DNA of 64,000 nt, taken from contig NZ_JASCIR010000019.1 in NCBI RefSeq assembly GCF_029968095.1, positions 1-64,000 of the forward strand. Reading direction: 5' to 3'. The stretch is from Streptomyces solicavernae. GTDB lineage: Bacteria > Actinomycetota > Actinomycetes > Streptomycetales > Streptomycetaceae. A model generated the notes under the pieces. It made no database searches, was not told where the DNA came from, and saw only the letters and a list, made by a program, of their open reading frames with translations. Position 1 is the first letter of the stretch; each line of letters begins with the position of its first letter. Of this stretch, positions 24,806 to 33,699 are shown piece after piece. The translations under genes were made by a program, and so were the position numbers.

Positions 24806-24976
24806 ATGGGAATCAAGGCACCCACGCAGTCGCAGAACGACGCGAACCTCTTCGACCTCGACCTGGAGATCGGCGTCGAGAAGTCGGTCGCCGGACCGGC
24901 GATCACGAGCGTCTCGTACTGCACGCCGGGCTGCACCAGCGAGGGCGGCGGCTCCGGCTGCAGCCACTGCTGCTGA
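24806..24976 (+). CDS. lanA: Lanthipeptide precursor, planosporicin-like (56 aa)
   Basis: The leader (about residues 1-32) carries the class I box FDLDLEI at residues 16-22 and ends in VAGPA. The predicted 24-residue core starts ITSVSYCTPGC and ends GCSHCC, with Cys at core positions 7, 11, 20, 23 and 24 and eight Ser/Thr available for dehydration. From memory, planosporicin has the same core except Trp at position 6, and microbisporicin has a related core (VTSWSLCTPGC). Such peptides bind lipid II. AAGGAG lies seven bases before the ATG. A hairpin follows the stop, and lanB starts 115 bp downstream. No LanD, halogenase or P450 gene is nearby, which fits a planosporicin-type product without C-terminal aminovinylcysteine or chlorination. 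Confidence 0.93.
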   Translation: MGIKAPTQSQNDANLFDLDLEIGVEKSVAGPAITSVSYCTPGCTSEGGGSGCSHCC

Positions 24977-24984
24977 GTTCCGGT

Positions 24985-25016
24985 CCCGTGGGCCGGGTGA
25001 CCGCCCGGCCCACGGG
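24985..25016 (+). terminator. Attenuator hairpin between lanA and lanB
   Basis: A perfect 13-bp stem (CCCGTGGGCCGGG with its complement, loop TGACCG) starts 8 bases after the lanA stop, with no T-run. Such leaky terminators commonly set a high ratio of precursor to enzyme message in lanthipeptide operons. Imperfect repeats (GACCGTCAGGGCGACAAG) fill 25035-25080 before the lanB ribosome-binding site. Confidence 0.7.
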
Positions 25017-25091
25017 CGTTCCAGTCCGAACAGACCGTCAGGGCGACAAGACAGACCGTCAGACCATCAGGGCGACAAGGGGGAGAGAACC

Positions 25092-28000
25092 GTGGGGGAG
25101 CCGTCACCGCAGGCACCGTCCGAGGCCTTCGAGGCCTTCGAGGCCAAGGATCTCTTTCTCCACCGAGCGCCGCTCGCCGCGGCCGACCCCGGCCTGCCCC
25201 TGCCCGAAGCGGGTCCGCACGACCTGTCCGCCTGTGCCGAACTGCTCGCCTCCGTGCCCGCCGACCCGCGGCTCGCCGAGGCCCTCGACCTTGCCTCACC
25301 CAGCCTCTCCGCCCTCGTCGGCCGGGTCGTCGCACGCGGCACCGCCGGCGTCAAGGCCGGTCAGCTGCGCCGCGCCGCGCTCGCCGTGCTCCGCTACGAC
25401 ATCCGGATGCGCACCCGGCCCACCCCGTTCGGCCTGTTCGCGGGCGTGGCGGCCGGTTCCTTCGACTCCGCGGCCAAGACCGAACGCGGCACCGCTCACC
25501 GCACCCGCACCCACGCCGACATGCAGTGGCTCACCCGGATCTGCCACCGCGTCGAACGCGACCGGGACGTGCTCTCGGCCCTGACCGTCCAGGCGCACCA
25601 GGCGCTGACGGTCCGCGGCGACCGGCTGGTCCTCACCTCGCCTTCCACTCAGGGCGTGCGCCTCGACTCCGGCGGCGAGGGCCGCGCCTCGGTTTCGGTG
25701 CGCAGCACCCCCGTGGTCGAGCGTGCCGTGGCCGAGGCTGCGTCCCCGCTGCCGTTCGAGGAGCTGGTCGAGCGCACCGCGGCGGGGTTCCCCGGCGCGC
25801 CCACGAGCCGGGTGCGCGACCTGCTCGTGGAGCTCGTCCGGCAGGAGATCCTGATCACCGCGCTCCGGCCTCCGCTGGACGGCGGCGATCCGCTGCGTCA
25901 TCTCCTGGACCTCCTCGACCCCCTGGCCCCGGGCCTGAACGAGGACACCCGCAGCATCCACGAAGCCCTCCGCGCGGTCGACCGCGAGCGGCACGCATAC
26001 GACGCGCGGGACGTCGGAGCGGGCCGCGAACAGCTGGGCCGTCTCCTCGCCACGGCCCGCGCCCTGGAGCCCGACGACACCCCGCTGCATATCGACACCC
26101 GCCTGGACGTCGGGCTGCGGCTGCCGCACACGGTGCGCGAGGACATCGAGCGGGCCACCACCGTGATGTGGCGGCTCTCCCGCCCCAAGCTCGGCCTGTT
26201 CGCACTGCGCGACTTCCACCGGCGCTTCCTCGACGCGTACGGCGCGGACCGGCTGGTTCCCGTACTCGAACTGCTCGACCCGTCCACCGGCCTCGGTGCC
26301 CCCGCCGGGTACGGCTGGCCCAACAGCGAGGCCGCGTCCGTAGCGCCCGACGACCCCCGCACCGCGCGCCGGGACCGTGCCATGGCCCGGCTCGTCGCCG
26401 CCGCGCAGCGGGCCGGGCGGCGAGAGGTGGTGCTGGCCGAAGCGGATCTGGCCGAGCTGGGACACGACCCCGACGTCCTGGCGGACCCGGCTAACCTGCC
26501 CGGTTCCTGCGAGGTGACCGTGCAGGTGGTCGCCCCCTCGGTGGGCGCCCTTGACGAGGGCGACTTCCGGGTCTTCCTGTCGCCCTCACCCGGCTCGCAC
26601 CGGGCGGGGTCCACCTTCGCCCGGTTCGCCGACCTGGACCCGGAGTGGCGGGCGGAGTTCGCCGCACTGCACCGGGACAACCCGGTGCACGTCCAGGACG
26701 CCGTCCCCGTCGACCTCGCGTTCCGCCCCCGCTCCGGGCGGGCCGCCAACCTCGCGCACACCGCCCCGGCCACCGGGCGCCGCATCAGTGTGGGCGTGCC
26801 CGACCTGCCCGGCGTGGAGGAGCTGCGGCTCGGCGACATCGGCGTCGGCGCCACCCTGGACCGGCTGACCGCCGTCCACCTCCCCACCGGCCGCGAACTC
26901 GTCCCAGTTCTCGGCAACATGGTCAGCGCCCCCGCCCAGGCGCCCAACGCGGTGCGGCTGCTGTGGGAGATCGGCCTGGAGGGCCAGCGCCTGTGGGAGC
27001 CGTGGAACTGGGGCCCGCTCGCCGACGCCCCATTCGTCCCACGCGTGCGGTACGGGCGATTCGTGCTGGCCTGCGCCGTCTGGCGGCTCGACGAACTCCG
27101 CGCGCGGGCCGAGAAGTTGCGCGACGCCCCGGCGGAGCAGCGGGCGACGGCGTGGGCGGCAGCGGTCGACGACTGGCGGGCCGCCTGGGACGCACCCCGC
27201 CACGTCCTCGCCGTCACCGCCGACCAGCGGCTGCTGCTCGACCTCGACCGGATCTGGCACCGCGAGCTGCTGCTCGACCAGGTGCTGCGCCACGCCGACC
27301 TGATCGCCCAGGAGGTGCCGGGCGAGCACGAGGGCTGGTTGGACAGCCCGCTGGCCGGGCACACCGCCGAGCTGGTCGTGCCGCTCACCCGCCGCGACAC
27401 CGGCCGGCCCGGCCGTCGCCCGTACGCCGGACACCACCAGGGCGAGCGCACGGTGCACGGACTCGGCGGCGCGTGGCTCTACCTCAAGCTGTACGGCTCC
27501 GCCCGCGACCAGGACGACCTGCTCCGTGACCACCTCCCCGAACTGCTCGACCTGGCCGCCCGCAACGGAGCCGACGGCTGGTTCTTCCTCCGCTACACCG
27601 ACGCGGACGGCGGACACCACCTGCGCCTGCGGCTGCAAGGCAACCGGCCGCACGCTCTGTGGGGCGAGGCCGCCCCCGCGGTCGGCGCCCTCCTGGAGCG
27701 CTGGCGCCGGGCCGGCCTGCTGCGCGCCCACACCCTCGCCCCGTACGACCCGGAGACCGAGCGCTACGGCGGCCCCGCGGCCCAGCGCTTCGCCGAGCAG
27801 GTGTTCCAGCTCGACAGTGCCGCCGCCGTGGAGCTGCTTCGGGTCGCCAAGGACCCGGCGAACGACTTCGGGGTCGACGACCTGGCCGTCGTCTCCTGCG
27901 CCGCGCTCGCCCACGCCTTCGGCCCGCCCGCACCGGGCAACCCCCTGGTCATCGAGGACTGCGGGGACGACGGCGCCGCGGCCTGGCTCTCCATGACCGG

Positions 28001-28331
28001 CTCCCGCCGGGACCTGCCGCCCGAGTTCCGCACCCGCTCCGCGCACTGGCGGCGCACCGTCGACCCGTACGGCGGCTGGCCGGCGTTCGGCCGGGACCCG
28101 GCGGGCGAACGCGTCCTGGCCGCGCTGCGCCCGCGGGACGAGGCGGTGCGGCAACTGGCCGACAGGGTGCGGGAGTCGGGCGACACCCCTGAAGGGCGGG
28201 TCGTCGGCAGCCTGCTGCACATGGTCTGCAACCGCCTCTTCGGCGGCTCCAGCGCACGCGAAATGACCGCACTGGGCGTCGCGCGCGGTGCTGTCCAGGA
28301 CCACCTGAACCGCCGGAGGCACCATTCGTGA
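25092..28331 (+). CDS. lanB: Class I lanthipeptide dehydratase LanB (1079 aa)
   Basis: A full-length LanB. The N-terminal glutamylation domain (about residues 1-720) includes RMRTRPTPFGLFAGVA and later WNWGPLADAPFVPRVRYGRF. The C-terminal elimination domain (about 790-1070) starts at WLYLKLYGSARDQDDLLRDH and includes GWFFLRYTDADGGHHLRLRL. It uses glutamyl-tRNA to activate Ser/Thr of the precursor and eliminates glutamate to give dehydro residues. GTG 25092 has GGGGGAGAG upstream. The stop overlaps the lanC start as GTGA. A short EAFEAFEA repeat lies at residues 12-19. Length is normal for the family. Confidence 0.95.
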   Translation: MGEPSPQAPSEAFEAFEAKDLFLHRAPLAAADPGLPLPEAGPHDLSACAELLASVPADPRLAEALDLASPSLSALVGRVVARGTAGVKAGQLRRAALAVLRYDIRMRTRPTPFGLFAGVAAGSFDSAAKTERGTAHRTRTHADMQWLTRICHRVERDRDVLSALTVQAHQALTVRGDRLVLTSPSTQGVRLDSGGEGRASVSVRSTPVVERAVAEAASPLPFEELVERTAAGFPGAPTSRVRDLLVELVRQEILITALRPPLDGGDPLRHLLDLLDPLAPGLNEDTRSIHEALRAVDRERHAYDARDVGAGREQLGRLLATARALEPDDTPLHIDTRLDVGLRLPHTVREDIERATTVMWRLSRPKLGLFALRDFHRRFLDAYGADRLVPVLELLDPSTGLGAPAGYGWPNSEAASVAPDDPRTARRDRAMARLVAAAQRAGRREVVLAEADLAELGHDPDVLADPANLPGSCEVTVQVVAPSVGALDEGDFRVFLSPSPGSHRAGSTFARFADLDPEWRAEFAALHRDNPVHVQDAVPVDLAFRPRSGRAANLAHTAPATGRRISVGVPDLPGVEELRLGDIGVGATLDRLTAVHLPTGRELVPVLGNMVSAPAQAPNAVRLLWEIGLEGQRLWEPWNWGPLADAPFVPRVRYGRFVLACAVWRLDELRARAEKLRDAPAEQRATAWAAAVDDWRAAWDAPRHVLAVTADQRLLLDLDRIWHRELLLDQVLRHADLIAQEVPGEHEGWLDSPLAGHTAELVVPLTRRDTGRPGRRPYAGHHQGERTVHGLGGAWLYLKLYGSARDQDDLLRDHLPELLDLAARNGADGWFFLRYTDADGGHHLRLRLQGNRPHALWGEAAPAVGALLERWRRAGLLRAHTLAPYDPETERYGGPAAQRFAEQVFQLDSAAAVELLRVAKDPANDFGVDDLAVVSCAALAHAFGPPAPGNPLVIEDCGDDGAAAWLSMTGSRRDLPPEFRTRSAHWRRTVDPYGGWPAFGRDPAGERVLAALRPRDEAVRQLADRVRESGDTPEGRVVGSLLHMVCNRLFGGSSAREMTALGVARGAVQDHLNRRRHHS

Positions 28332-29845
28332 CCGCCACCAACGACACCGCGGCCACCCACGCCGCGACCACTGCCCCGACCGCGCTCGCCGGCCCCACCG
28401 ACACTGCGACCACCGCGACCACCGAAACCGCGGCCACTCACGCCGCGACCACCGCCCCTACCGCGCTCGCCGGCCCCACCGACACCGCCGAACCCCAGCT
28501 CGCCGCGCCCGTCAGGGATGCCGTCGCGCTGGTGGCCGAGCGGCTCGCCGACCCCGAGCGGGTCGCGGCCGTCGCCTCCCGCGACGACAACCGCGACCCC
28601 ATCTACGGCGCCGTGATGTGGGGCCCGTTGACGCTCGCCAACGGCCTGCCCGGCACGGCCCTGCTCTACGGCGAGCTGGCACGTGCCGACGAAGCCTGGC
28701 GGCCCCTCGCCCACCGTCACCTCGCGGCCGCAGGCCGGGCCATGAACAGCGCGCCCAGCCGCGGCCTGTTCTCCGGACCCGCCGCACTGCTCGCCGCCGC
28801 CCAGACCTCCGCCGGGCCCGAAGGGCACTACGCCTCGCTGCGCCGGCGGCTCGCCGCCTGGGTGGCCGAGGAACAGACCGAGCGGCTGCGCGCCTTCGAG
28901 GAACGGGCCGCGACCGGAGCCCAGGGCGTCGACTGGGCCGCGTACGACCTGATCAACGGCCTCAGCGGGACCACCAGGCTGCTGCTCGACTCCGCCGCCG
29001 ACCCCGCCGAGTCGGGCCCCGAGGTCGAGGCGGCGCTCACCGCGTCCCTGCGCCACCTGGTCCGCCTCACCGAGCCGGTCCGGATCGGCGGGCATGACGT
29101 ACCGGGTTGGTGGGTGCCCGTGGAGCTGCAGATCAGCGAGCGCGACGGCCGCGACTATCCCCGCGGCGACCTCAACCTCGGCATGGCGCACGGCATCGCG
29201 GGACCGCTCACGGTCCTCTGCGTCGCGCACCGGGCCGGGCGGACCGAGCCGGGCACGGCCGACGCCGTGCGGCGCATCGCCGACTGGCTGCTCGGCTGGA
29301 CCCTGCAGGACGAGGCCGGCCCGTACTGGCCCGCCCGGGTGCCGTGGGAGGCGGAGGTGGCGGCGGAGCGGCCGCGCGAGCTGTTCACACGTACGGCCTG
29401 GTGCTACGGCACTCCCGGAGTGGCCGCCGCGCTCCACCGCGCCGGGCAGACCCTGGACCGCGCCGACTGGCGGTCCGCCGCCGTCGAGGGGCTGCGCGCC
29501 GCCCTGCGCCGGGACGAGTCGAAGTGGGCGATCGAGGGCGCCACCGTCTGCCACGGCTTCGCCGGTCTGCTGCGGATCGTCTCCCGGATCGCCGAGGCGG
29601 CCGACGACGCGGAGCTGCGCGGCGGCTGCGCCCGGCTGACCGACAAGGTGCTGCAGTGCGCGGACGAGCAGGCCCCCTTCGGCTTCCGGCACCTGATGCG
29701 CTTCCCGGCCGCCGCCCGCTCCCCCGTCCCGCACCGGGCCGTGGACACGGCCGGCATGTTGGAGGGAGCCGCAGGCGTGGCCCTCTCCCTGCTGCCGGTG
29801 CTCGACGAACCGCTGCCCTGGGACCGCACCCTGGGCCTGGCATGA
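28328..29845 (+). CDS. lanC: Lanthionine cyclase LanC (505 aa)
   Basis: The alpha-toroid motifs are all present: NGLPGTALLYGEL, INGLSGTTRLLLD, LGMAHGIAGPLTVL and the zinc ligands in WCYGTPGVAAAL and CHGFAGLLRI. It adds Cys thiols to dehydro residues to close the (methyl)lanthionine rings. The N-terminus has an additional tail of about 55 residues made of two near-identical copies of a 25-30-residue unit (AATHAATTAPTALAGPTDT), from a DNA duplication at about 28343-28490. GTG 28328 overlaps the lanB stop, and its own stop overlaps the next ATG. Confidence 0.95.
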   Translation: MTATNDTAATHAATTAPTALAGPTDTATTATTETAATHAATTAPTALAGPTDTAEPQLAAPVRDAVALVAERLADPERVAAVASRDDNRDPIYGAVMWGPLTLANGLPGTALLYGELARADEAWRPLAHRHLAAAGRAMNSAPSRGLFSGPAALLAAAQTSAGPEGHYASLRRRLAAWVAEEQTERLRAFEERAATGAQGVDWAAYDLINGLSGTTRLLLDSAADPAESGPEVEAALTASLRHLVRLTEPVRIGGHDVPGWWVPVELQISERDGRDYPRGDLNLGMAHGIAGPLTVLCVAHRAGRTEPGTADAVRRIADWLLGWTLQDEAGPYWPARVPWEAEVAAERPRELFTRTAWCYGTPGVAAALHRAGQTLDRADWRSAAVEGLRAALRRDESKWAIEGATVCHGFAGLLRIVSRIAEAADDAELRGGCARLTDKVLQCADEQAPFGFRHLMRFPAAARSPVPHRAVDTAGMLEGAAGVALSLLPVLDEPLPWDRTLGLA

Positions 29846-31071
29846 GGGGCCCACGCATGGCGGAGGCATCCGAGGTATCCGAAATGTCCGTCGCGCCCGA
29901 GGCGTCTGCGTCCGTCGCGCCCGAGGCGTCTGCGTCCGTCGCGCCCGAGGCATCTGCATCCGGGGCGCCCGAGGTGTCCAGGGCGCCCGAGGTGTCCAGG
30001 GCGCCCGAGGTATCCGTGGCACCCGACGCGCCCGCGGTGAGCGGCACGACGGGGGCGAGCGGCGCAACCGGCACGGCCGTGGCGACCGGGGTGACCGGCG
30101 CAACCGGTAAAACCGGCTCAACCGCGGCAGCCCCGGCGTTCGAGATCAGTGATCTCGTCGTTCGCTACGGCAAGGTGACCGCCGTGCACGGCGTGACGGT
30201 GAGCTCGGCGCCCGGCCGCATCATCGCCCTGCTCGGCCCCAACGGCGCCGGGAAGTCCAGCCTGCTCGGCGTGCTCTCCACCGCAGCCCGGCCGGACGCG
30301 GGCACGGTGCGCATCTTCGGCCACGACGTCCGCACCGCGTCGGTCGCCGCACGCCGACGGCTCGGCCTGGTCTTCCAGGAGCGCACCCTGGACAAGGAGT
30401 TGTCCGTCGAGCGCAACCTCTGGTTCCACGCCCGCCTGTTCGGCCTCAAGCGCGCCGACGCCCGGTCCAGGATCGACCTCATGCTGGAGCTGTTCGGGCT
30501 CACCGACCGGCGCCGCCAGCCCGTCGAGGAGCTGTCCGGAGGACTCGCCCGGCGGGTCGAGATCGCCCGCGCCCTGCTCCACCGCCCCGGCCTGATCATC
30601 CTCGACGAACCCACCAACGGCCTCGACCCCACCGCCCGCGCCGCGGTCTGGACGGACCTGCTGCGGCTGCGCGACGAGCTGGGCGTCACCGTCCTGTTCG
30701 CCACGCACTACATGGACGAGGCCGAGTACGCCGACGAGATCGTCATCATGCAGCGCGGCCGGGTCGTACGGCAGGGCGGGGCGGACCGGCTCAAGAGCAG
30801 CCTCGACTCCTCCCGCATCCTCGTCAGCTGCGCGGACGACGAGAGCGCGGCCCGCCAGCTGCGCGCCGCAGGCTTCGAGCCGCTGCTGGAACCGGGCGGG
30901 GTTGCGGTGCACTGCGCCGACCCGGAGGCCCGCATCGCCGAGGTGGTCCGGGCGCTCGACGTCCCGGGGCTGACGGTCTCCGTCCGCCACCCGTCGATGA
31001 ACGACGTCTATCTCGCGGCCGCCGGGCAGGACGCGCCGCCCAAGGAGCGGGGGAGCGTGAGCACCGCATGA
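29842..31071 (+). CDS. Export ABC ATPase (PspT-position, DrrA-like, 409 aa)
   Basis: The ATPase domain starts only near residue 100: Walker A (LLGPNGAGKSSLLGVLSTA), signature (VEELSGGLARRVEIARALLH), Walker B (LIILDEPTNGLDPTARAA) and switch His (LFATHYMDEAEYADEI), with a DrrA-type C-terminal extension. With the permease that follows it should export the modified peptide. The first 95 residues are low-complexity repeats (VAPEASAS three times, then APEVSR units, then GATGTA-type). ATG 29842 overlaps the lanC stop as ATGA; the long frame back to 29107 is a shadow of lanC. Confidence 0.88.
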   Translation: MRGPRMAEASEVSEMSVAPEASASVAPEASASVAPEASASGAPEVSRAPEVSRAPEVSVAPDAPAVSGTTGASGATGTAVATGVTGATGKTGSTAAAPAFEISDLVVRYGKVTAVHGVTVSSAPGRIIALLGPNGAGKSSLLGVLSTAARPDAGTVRIFGHDVRTASVAARRRLGLVFQERTLDKELSVERNLWFHARLFGLKRADARSRIDLMLELFGLTDRRRQPVEELSGGLARRVEIARALLHRPGLIILDEPTNGLDPTARAAVWTDLLRLRDELGVTVLFATHYMDEAEYADEIVIMQRGRVVRQGGADRLKSSLDSSRILVSCADDESAARQLRAAGFEPLLEPGGVAVHCADPEARIAEVVRALDVPGLTVSVRHPSMNDVYLAAAGQDAPPKERGSVSTA

Positions 31072-31937
31072 CCACCACGGCAAAGTCCAACGCCACCGCA
31101 CCCTCCAACCCCACCGCACCCCCCAACACGATCTCCGACACCACCGGCTCGTCCGCCGGCGCCCTGCTCGCTGCCGGGCACGCCCCGCTGCGGGTGGCGC
31201 TGCGCGCCATCGCCGTCATCGCCCAGCGGGACCTGCTGCGCCAGGTCAAACGGCCGGGGGTGCTGGCCAGCCAGCTGGTGCAGATCCTCTTCTTCGTCCT
31301 GGTGTACGCGGTCGGCTTCGACGGGATGATCGGCGCGGTCGACGGTGCCCCGTTCAGTGCGTACGTCTTCCCCGGGATCATCGCCATCCAGGTGGTCTCG
31401 ATCGGCGTCGCCTCCGGCCAGACCTACGCCTGGGACCGCGAGTACGGCGTGTTGCGCGAACTGCTGGTCGCCCCCGTGCCGCGGGTGTGCCTGCCGCTCG
31501 GCAAGGTGGTCGCGGGGGCCGGCATGGTGACGGTGCAGAGTGCGGTGATGCTCGCCTTCGCCCCGCTGATGGGCGTGACGCTCACGCCGGCCCGCTTCGC
31601 GGCGGCCGTCGGCTGCTACGGACTGGCCGCGGTGGTCTTCAGCGTCATCGGCCTCTGCCTGGCCACCGTGATCAAACGTGTGCAGACGCTGCAGGCCACG
31701 GTCCAGATGGCCATGTTCCCGATGCTGTTCCTCTCCGGTTCCGTCTTCAGCCCGCAGGACGCCCCGGCCTGGCTGACCGCGGCGATGTACCTGAACCCCA
31801 TGACGTACGCCGTCGACCTGGCCCGGCAGACGCTCCTCGGCGGAGCCGGGCTGCTGCCCTGGTGGGCGGACCTGGGTGCGCTCGGCCTGATCCTTGCCGC
31901 CGTCCTCGCGCTGCTGCGGATACGGAGCGGCCGGTGA
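31068..31937 (+). CDS. Export ABC-2 permease (PspU-position, DrrB-like, 289 aa)
   Basis: About six membrane helices (ILFFVLVYAVGFDGMIG, YVFPGIIAIQVVSIGVASG, GMVTVQSAVMLAFAPLMGVT, CYGLAAVVFSVIGLCLATVI, LGALGLILAAVLALL) in the DrrB arrangement, including the conserved amphipathic EYGVLRELLVAPVPR segment. It forms the lanthipeptide exporter with the preceding ATPase, to which it is coupled by an ATGA overlap. No peptidase domain is present, so leader removal must come from another protease. Confidence 0.88.
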   Translation: MTTTAKSNATAPSNPTAPPNTISDTTGSSAGALLAAGHAPLRVALRAIAVIAQRDLLRQVKRPGVLASQLVQILFFVLVYAVGFDGMIGAVDGAPFSAYVFPGIIAIQVVSIGVASGQTYAWDREYGVLRELLVAPVPRVCLPLGKVVAGAGMVTVQSAVMLAFAPLMGVTLTPARFAAAVGCYGLAAVVFSVIGLCLATVIKRVQTLQATVQMAMFPMLFLSGSVFSPQDAPAWLTAAMYLNPMTYAVDLARQTLLGGAGLLPWWADLGALGLILAAVLALLRIRSGR

Positions 31938-33352
31938 GCGCCCCTGCGGGCGGCCCCGCTTGGCCCGAACTGCCCGCGCACATACGCGCACGCGCCGGCG
32001 GCCCCGCCGGGGACGCCGACGGCGCGGCGGCGCGAGTCCTGGCTGGGGCGCTGCGCTGGCTGGAGCAGCAGAGGGAGTGGTTCGCGCCGGAGCGTTGGGA
32101 GGAGTTCCTGCCACCCCGCCCGTTCCGCGCCGGCCCGCTGGTCGAACTGCTCGGTCTGGTACGGGTATCGGCTCGCGCGGGCCTCCCGGCCGGGGGTGCG
32201 GGGCGGCTGGCCGAGGGTGGTGCGGGACGGCTGGCCGAAGGCGCGGGGCTCCCGTCGTGCGCCCTCGACCTGGCCGAACGGGCGGCGCGTGCCGGGGACT
32301 TCGCGGCAGGCCTGCGCCGCGCCGACGAGCTGTTCCCGTACCACCTCAACCTCGTGGGCCTGCTCGAACTGCTCGGCCGACCGCAGCCCGTGCTGCGCGG
32401 CGTCTGCGAGGCGCTGATCGCCGCCGACGCGGGCGGCCACGCGCGCGCGTACAAACCGGCGTTGAACCGGATCGAGCTGCGCTACTTCCTCGACCGCGGC
32501 GGCTTCCGCGCGCCTGCGCACCTGCCCGGGCTCGCCGCACTCTGCCGGCAGAGCATTGCCGCCCAGCAGCCGGATGTGCTCCAGCTGACGCAGAGCGAGA
32601 CGTACGCACTCACCCATGTGCTGTTCTACGCAACGGACTTCGGCCGGCACCGCCGCTGTCTGCCCGCCGGGGAGGCGGCGGAACGGCTGGCCGGGAGCGT
32701 GCGGACGCTGCTCGGTGTCCACCTGGCGCGCGGCAGTCTGGACCTGTTGGCGGAACTGCTGCTGTGCGACACGGCGGTGGCCGGAGTCCGGCCCGACGAT
32801 GCGCTGGTGGCGCGGGGCTGGCACGCGCTGGCCACCGCCCAGCGGCCGGACGGCGCCGTGCCGAGCCCGGTGCACCGGCCGGGGGTGCTGGCCGGGCTGG
32901 CGGGTGAGAAGGCGGCGGCGTATCTGTTCGGCACCTGCTACCACACCACTCTGGCGGCGGCCCTCGCCGCGGTCGTACGGATCGCCGCCTCACAGACCGC
33001 GGCGGGACAGAACCCGCCCGCACGGACCGCGGTCTCGACCCGGGACCGGCCAACTGCACCGGCCCCCGCCCCGGACCGGCCAACTGCGCGGGCCCAGGCC
33101 CCCGCCCCCGCCCCGGCCGCGCCGCTGCCCGTCGCCGAGCCCGGCGCGATCCGCCGCTGGGCGGCCGGGGTTGAGGCCGACGGCGCTGCGGGCCCGGCAG
33201 ACCGGGCGCACCTGGAACCGCTGCTGGTGCTGGCCGTTCAGGCGCACGACCCGACTGTCCTCGCCGACGTGCTGGGCGCCGCGGAGCGGCTCGGCGACGG
33301 CGACCGTCCGCTGGTCCGCCGGGCAGCCGCGTTGCTGGCGGCCTGGGCCTGA
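31934..33352 (+). CDS. PspV/MibV-like protein of unknown function (472 aa)
   Basis: The last gene of the biosynthetic operon, GTG 31934 overlapping the previous stop. It is a soluble, mostly helical protein (LRWLEQQREWFAPERWEEFL; RIELRYFLDRGGFRAPAHLP; SETYALTHVLFYATDFGRHR; TCYHTTLAAALAAVVRIAAS). MibV/PspV occupies this position in the related clusters and, as I recall, belongs to DUF6895; its step in maturation or export is not settled. Two near-repeats (GRLAEGGAGRLAEGAG) occur around residue 90, and a Pro/Ala linker (about 365-400) separates a small C-terminal helical part. Confidence 0.8.
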   Translation: MSAPAGGPAWPELPAHIRARAGGPAGDADGAAARVLAGALRWLEQQREWFAPERWEEFLPPRPFRAGPLVELLGLVRVSARAGLPAGGAGRLAEGGAGRLAEGAGLPSCALDLAERAARAGDFAAGLRRADELFPYHLNLVGLLELLGRPQPVLRGVCEALIAADAGGHARAYKPALNRIELRYFLDRGGFRAPAHLPGLAALCRQSIAAQQPDVLQLTQSETYALTHVLFYATDFGRHRRCLPAGEAAERLAGSVRTLLGVHLARGSLDLLAELLLCDTAVAGVRPDDALVARGWHALATAQRPDGAVPSPVHRPGVLAGLAGEKAAAYLFGTCYHTTLAAALAAVVRIAASQTAAGQNPPARTAVSTRDRPTAPAPAPDRPTARAQAPAPAPAAPLPVAEPGAIRRWAAGVEADGAAGPADRAHLEPLLVLAVQAHDPTVLADVLGAAERLGDGDRPLVRRAAALLAAWA

Positions 33353-33369
33353 GCCGATGCAGCCAGCGG

Positions 33370-33490
33370 GCAGGCGCGGACCGAAGCCGCAGCCGAAGCC
33401 GCAGCAACCGAAGCCCGGCAGAAGAGACCCGGCAGAAACGAAGCCCGGCAGAAACGAAGCCCGGCGGAAACGAAGCCCGGCGGAAACGAA
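33370..33490. repeat. Tandem 17-bp repeats at the cluster's right edge
   Basis: Units (CCGCAGCCGAAG, then CGGCAGAAACGAAGCCC at about 17-bp spacing) fill the gap between the last lan gene and the terminator. No gene is visible in them. Confidence 0.65.
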
Positions 33491-33527
33491 GTGGCCCTGA
33501 CCCGTTCGAAACGGGTCAGGGCCACTT
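33489..33527. terminator. 18-bp hairpin between the lan operon and tRNA-Ser
   Basis: A perfect 18-bp stem (AAGTGGCCCTGACCCGTT at 33489-33506 with its complement at 33510-33527). It can end both the lan operon (plus) and the tRNA-Ser transcript (minus). Confidence 0.88.
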
Positions 33528-33534
33528 CCCTGAG

Positions 33535-33619
33535 CGGTAGCGGAGGGATTTGAACCCTCGGTGACTTGCGCCACACTCGCTTTCGAGGCGAGCTCCTTCG
33601 GCCGCTCGGACACGCTACC
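33535..33619 (-). tRNA. tRNA-Ser(CGA)
   Basis: Acceptor stem GGTAGCG/CGCTACC with discriminator G, anticodon stem CTCGC/GCGAG around loop CTCGAAA (anticodon CGA), a long variable arm, and T-loop TTCAAAT. No encoded CCA. Its 3' end faces the lanthipeptide cluster. Confidence 0.95.
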
Positions 33620-33699
33620 GAGAGAGATCCTAGCCCAAAGGTGCCCGTGCTCTGAAATCCGTATCCGCGAAGGCGGCACAGAGCCGGTCGCGGCGGGCC

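Noticed and set aside
29107..29841. Longer form of the export ATPase beginning inside lanC
   Set aside because: This part overlaps lanC in another frame; ATG 29842 overlapping the lanC stop is the natural start.
27764..30121. 785-codon minus frame across lanB-lanC-T
   Set aside because: Shadow of three coupled genes; low-complexity and no motifs.
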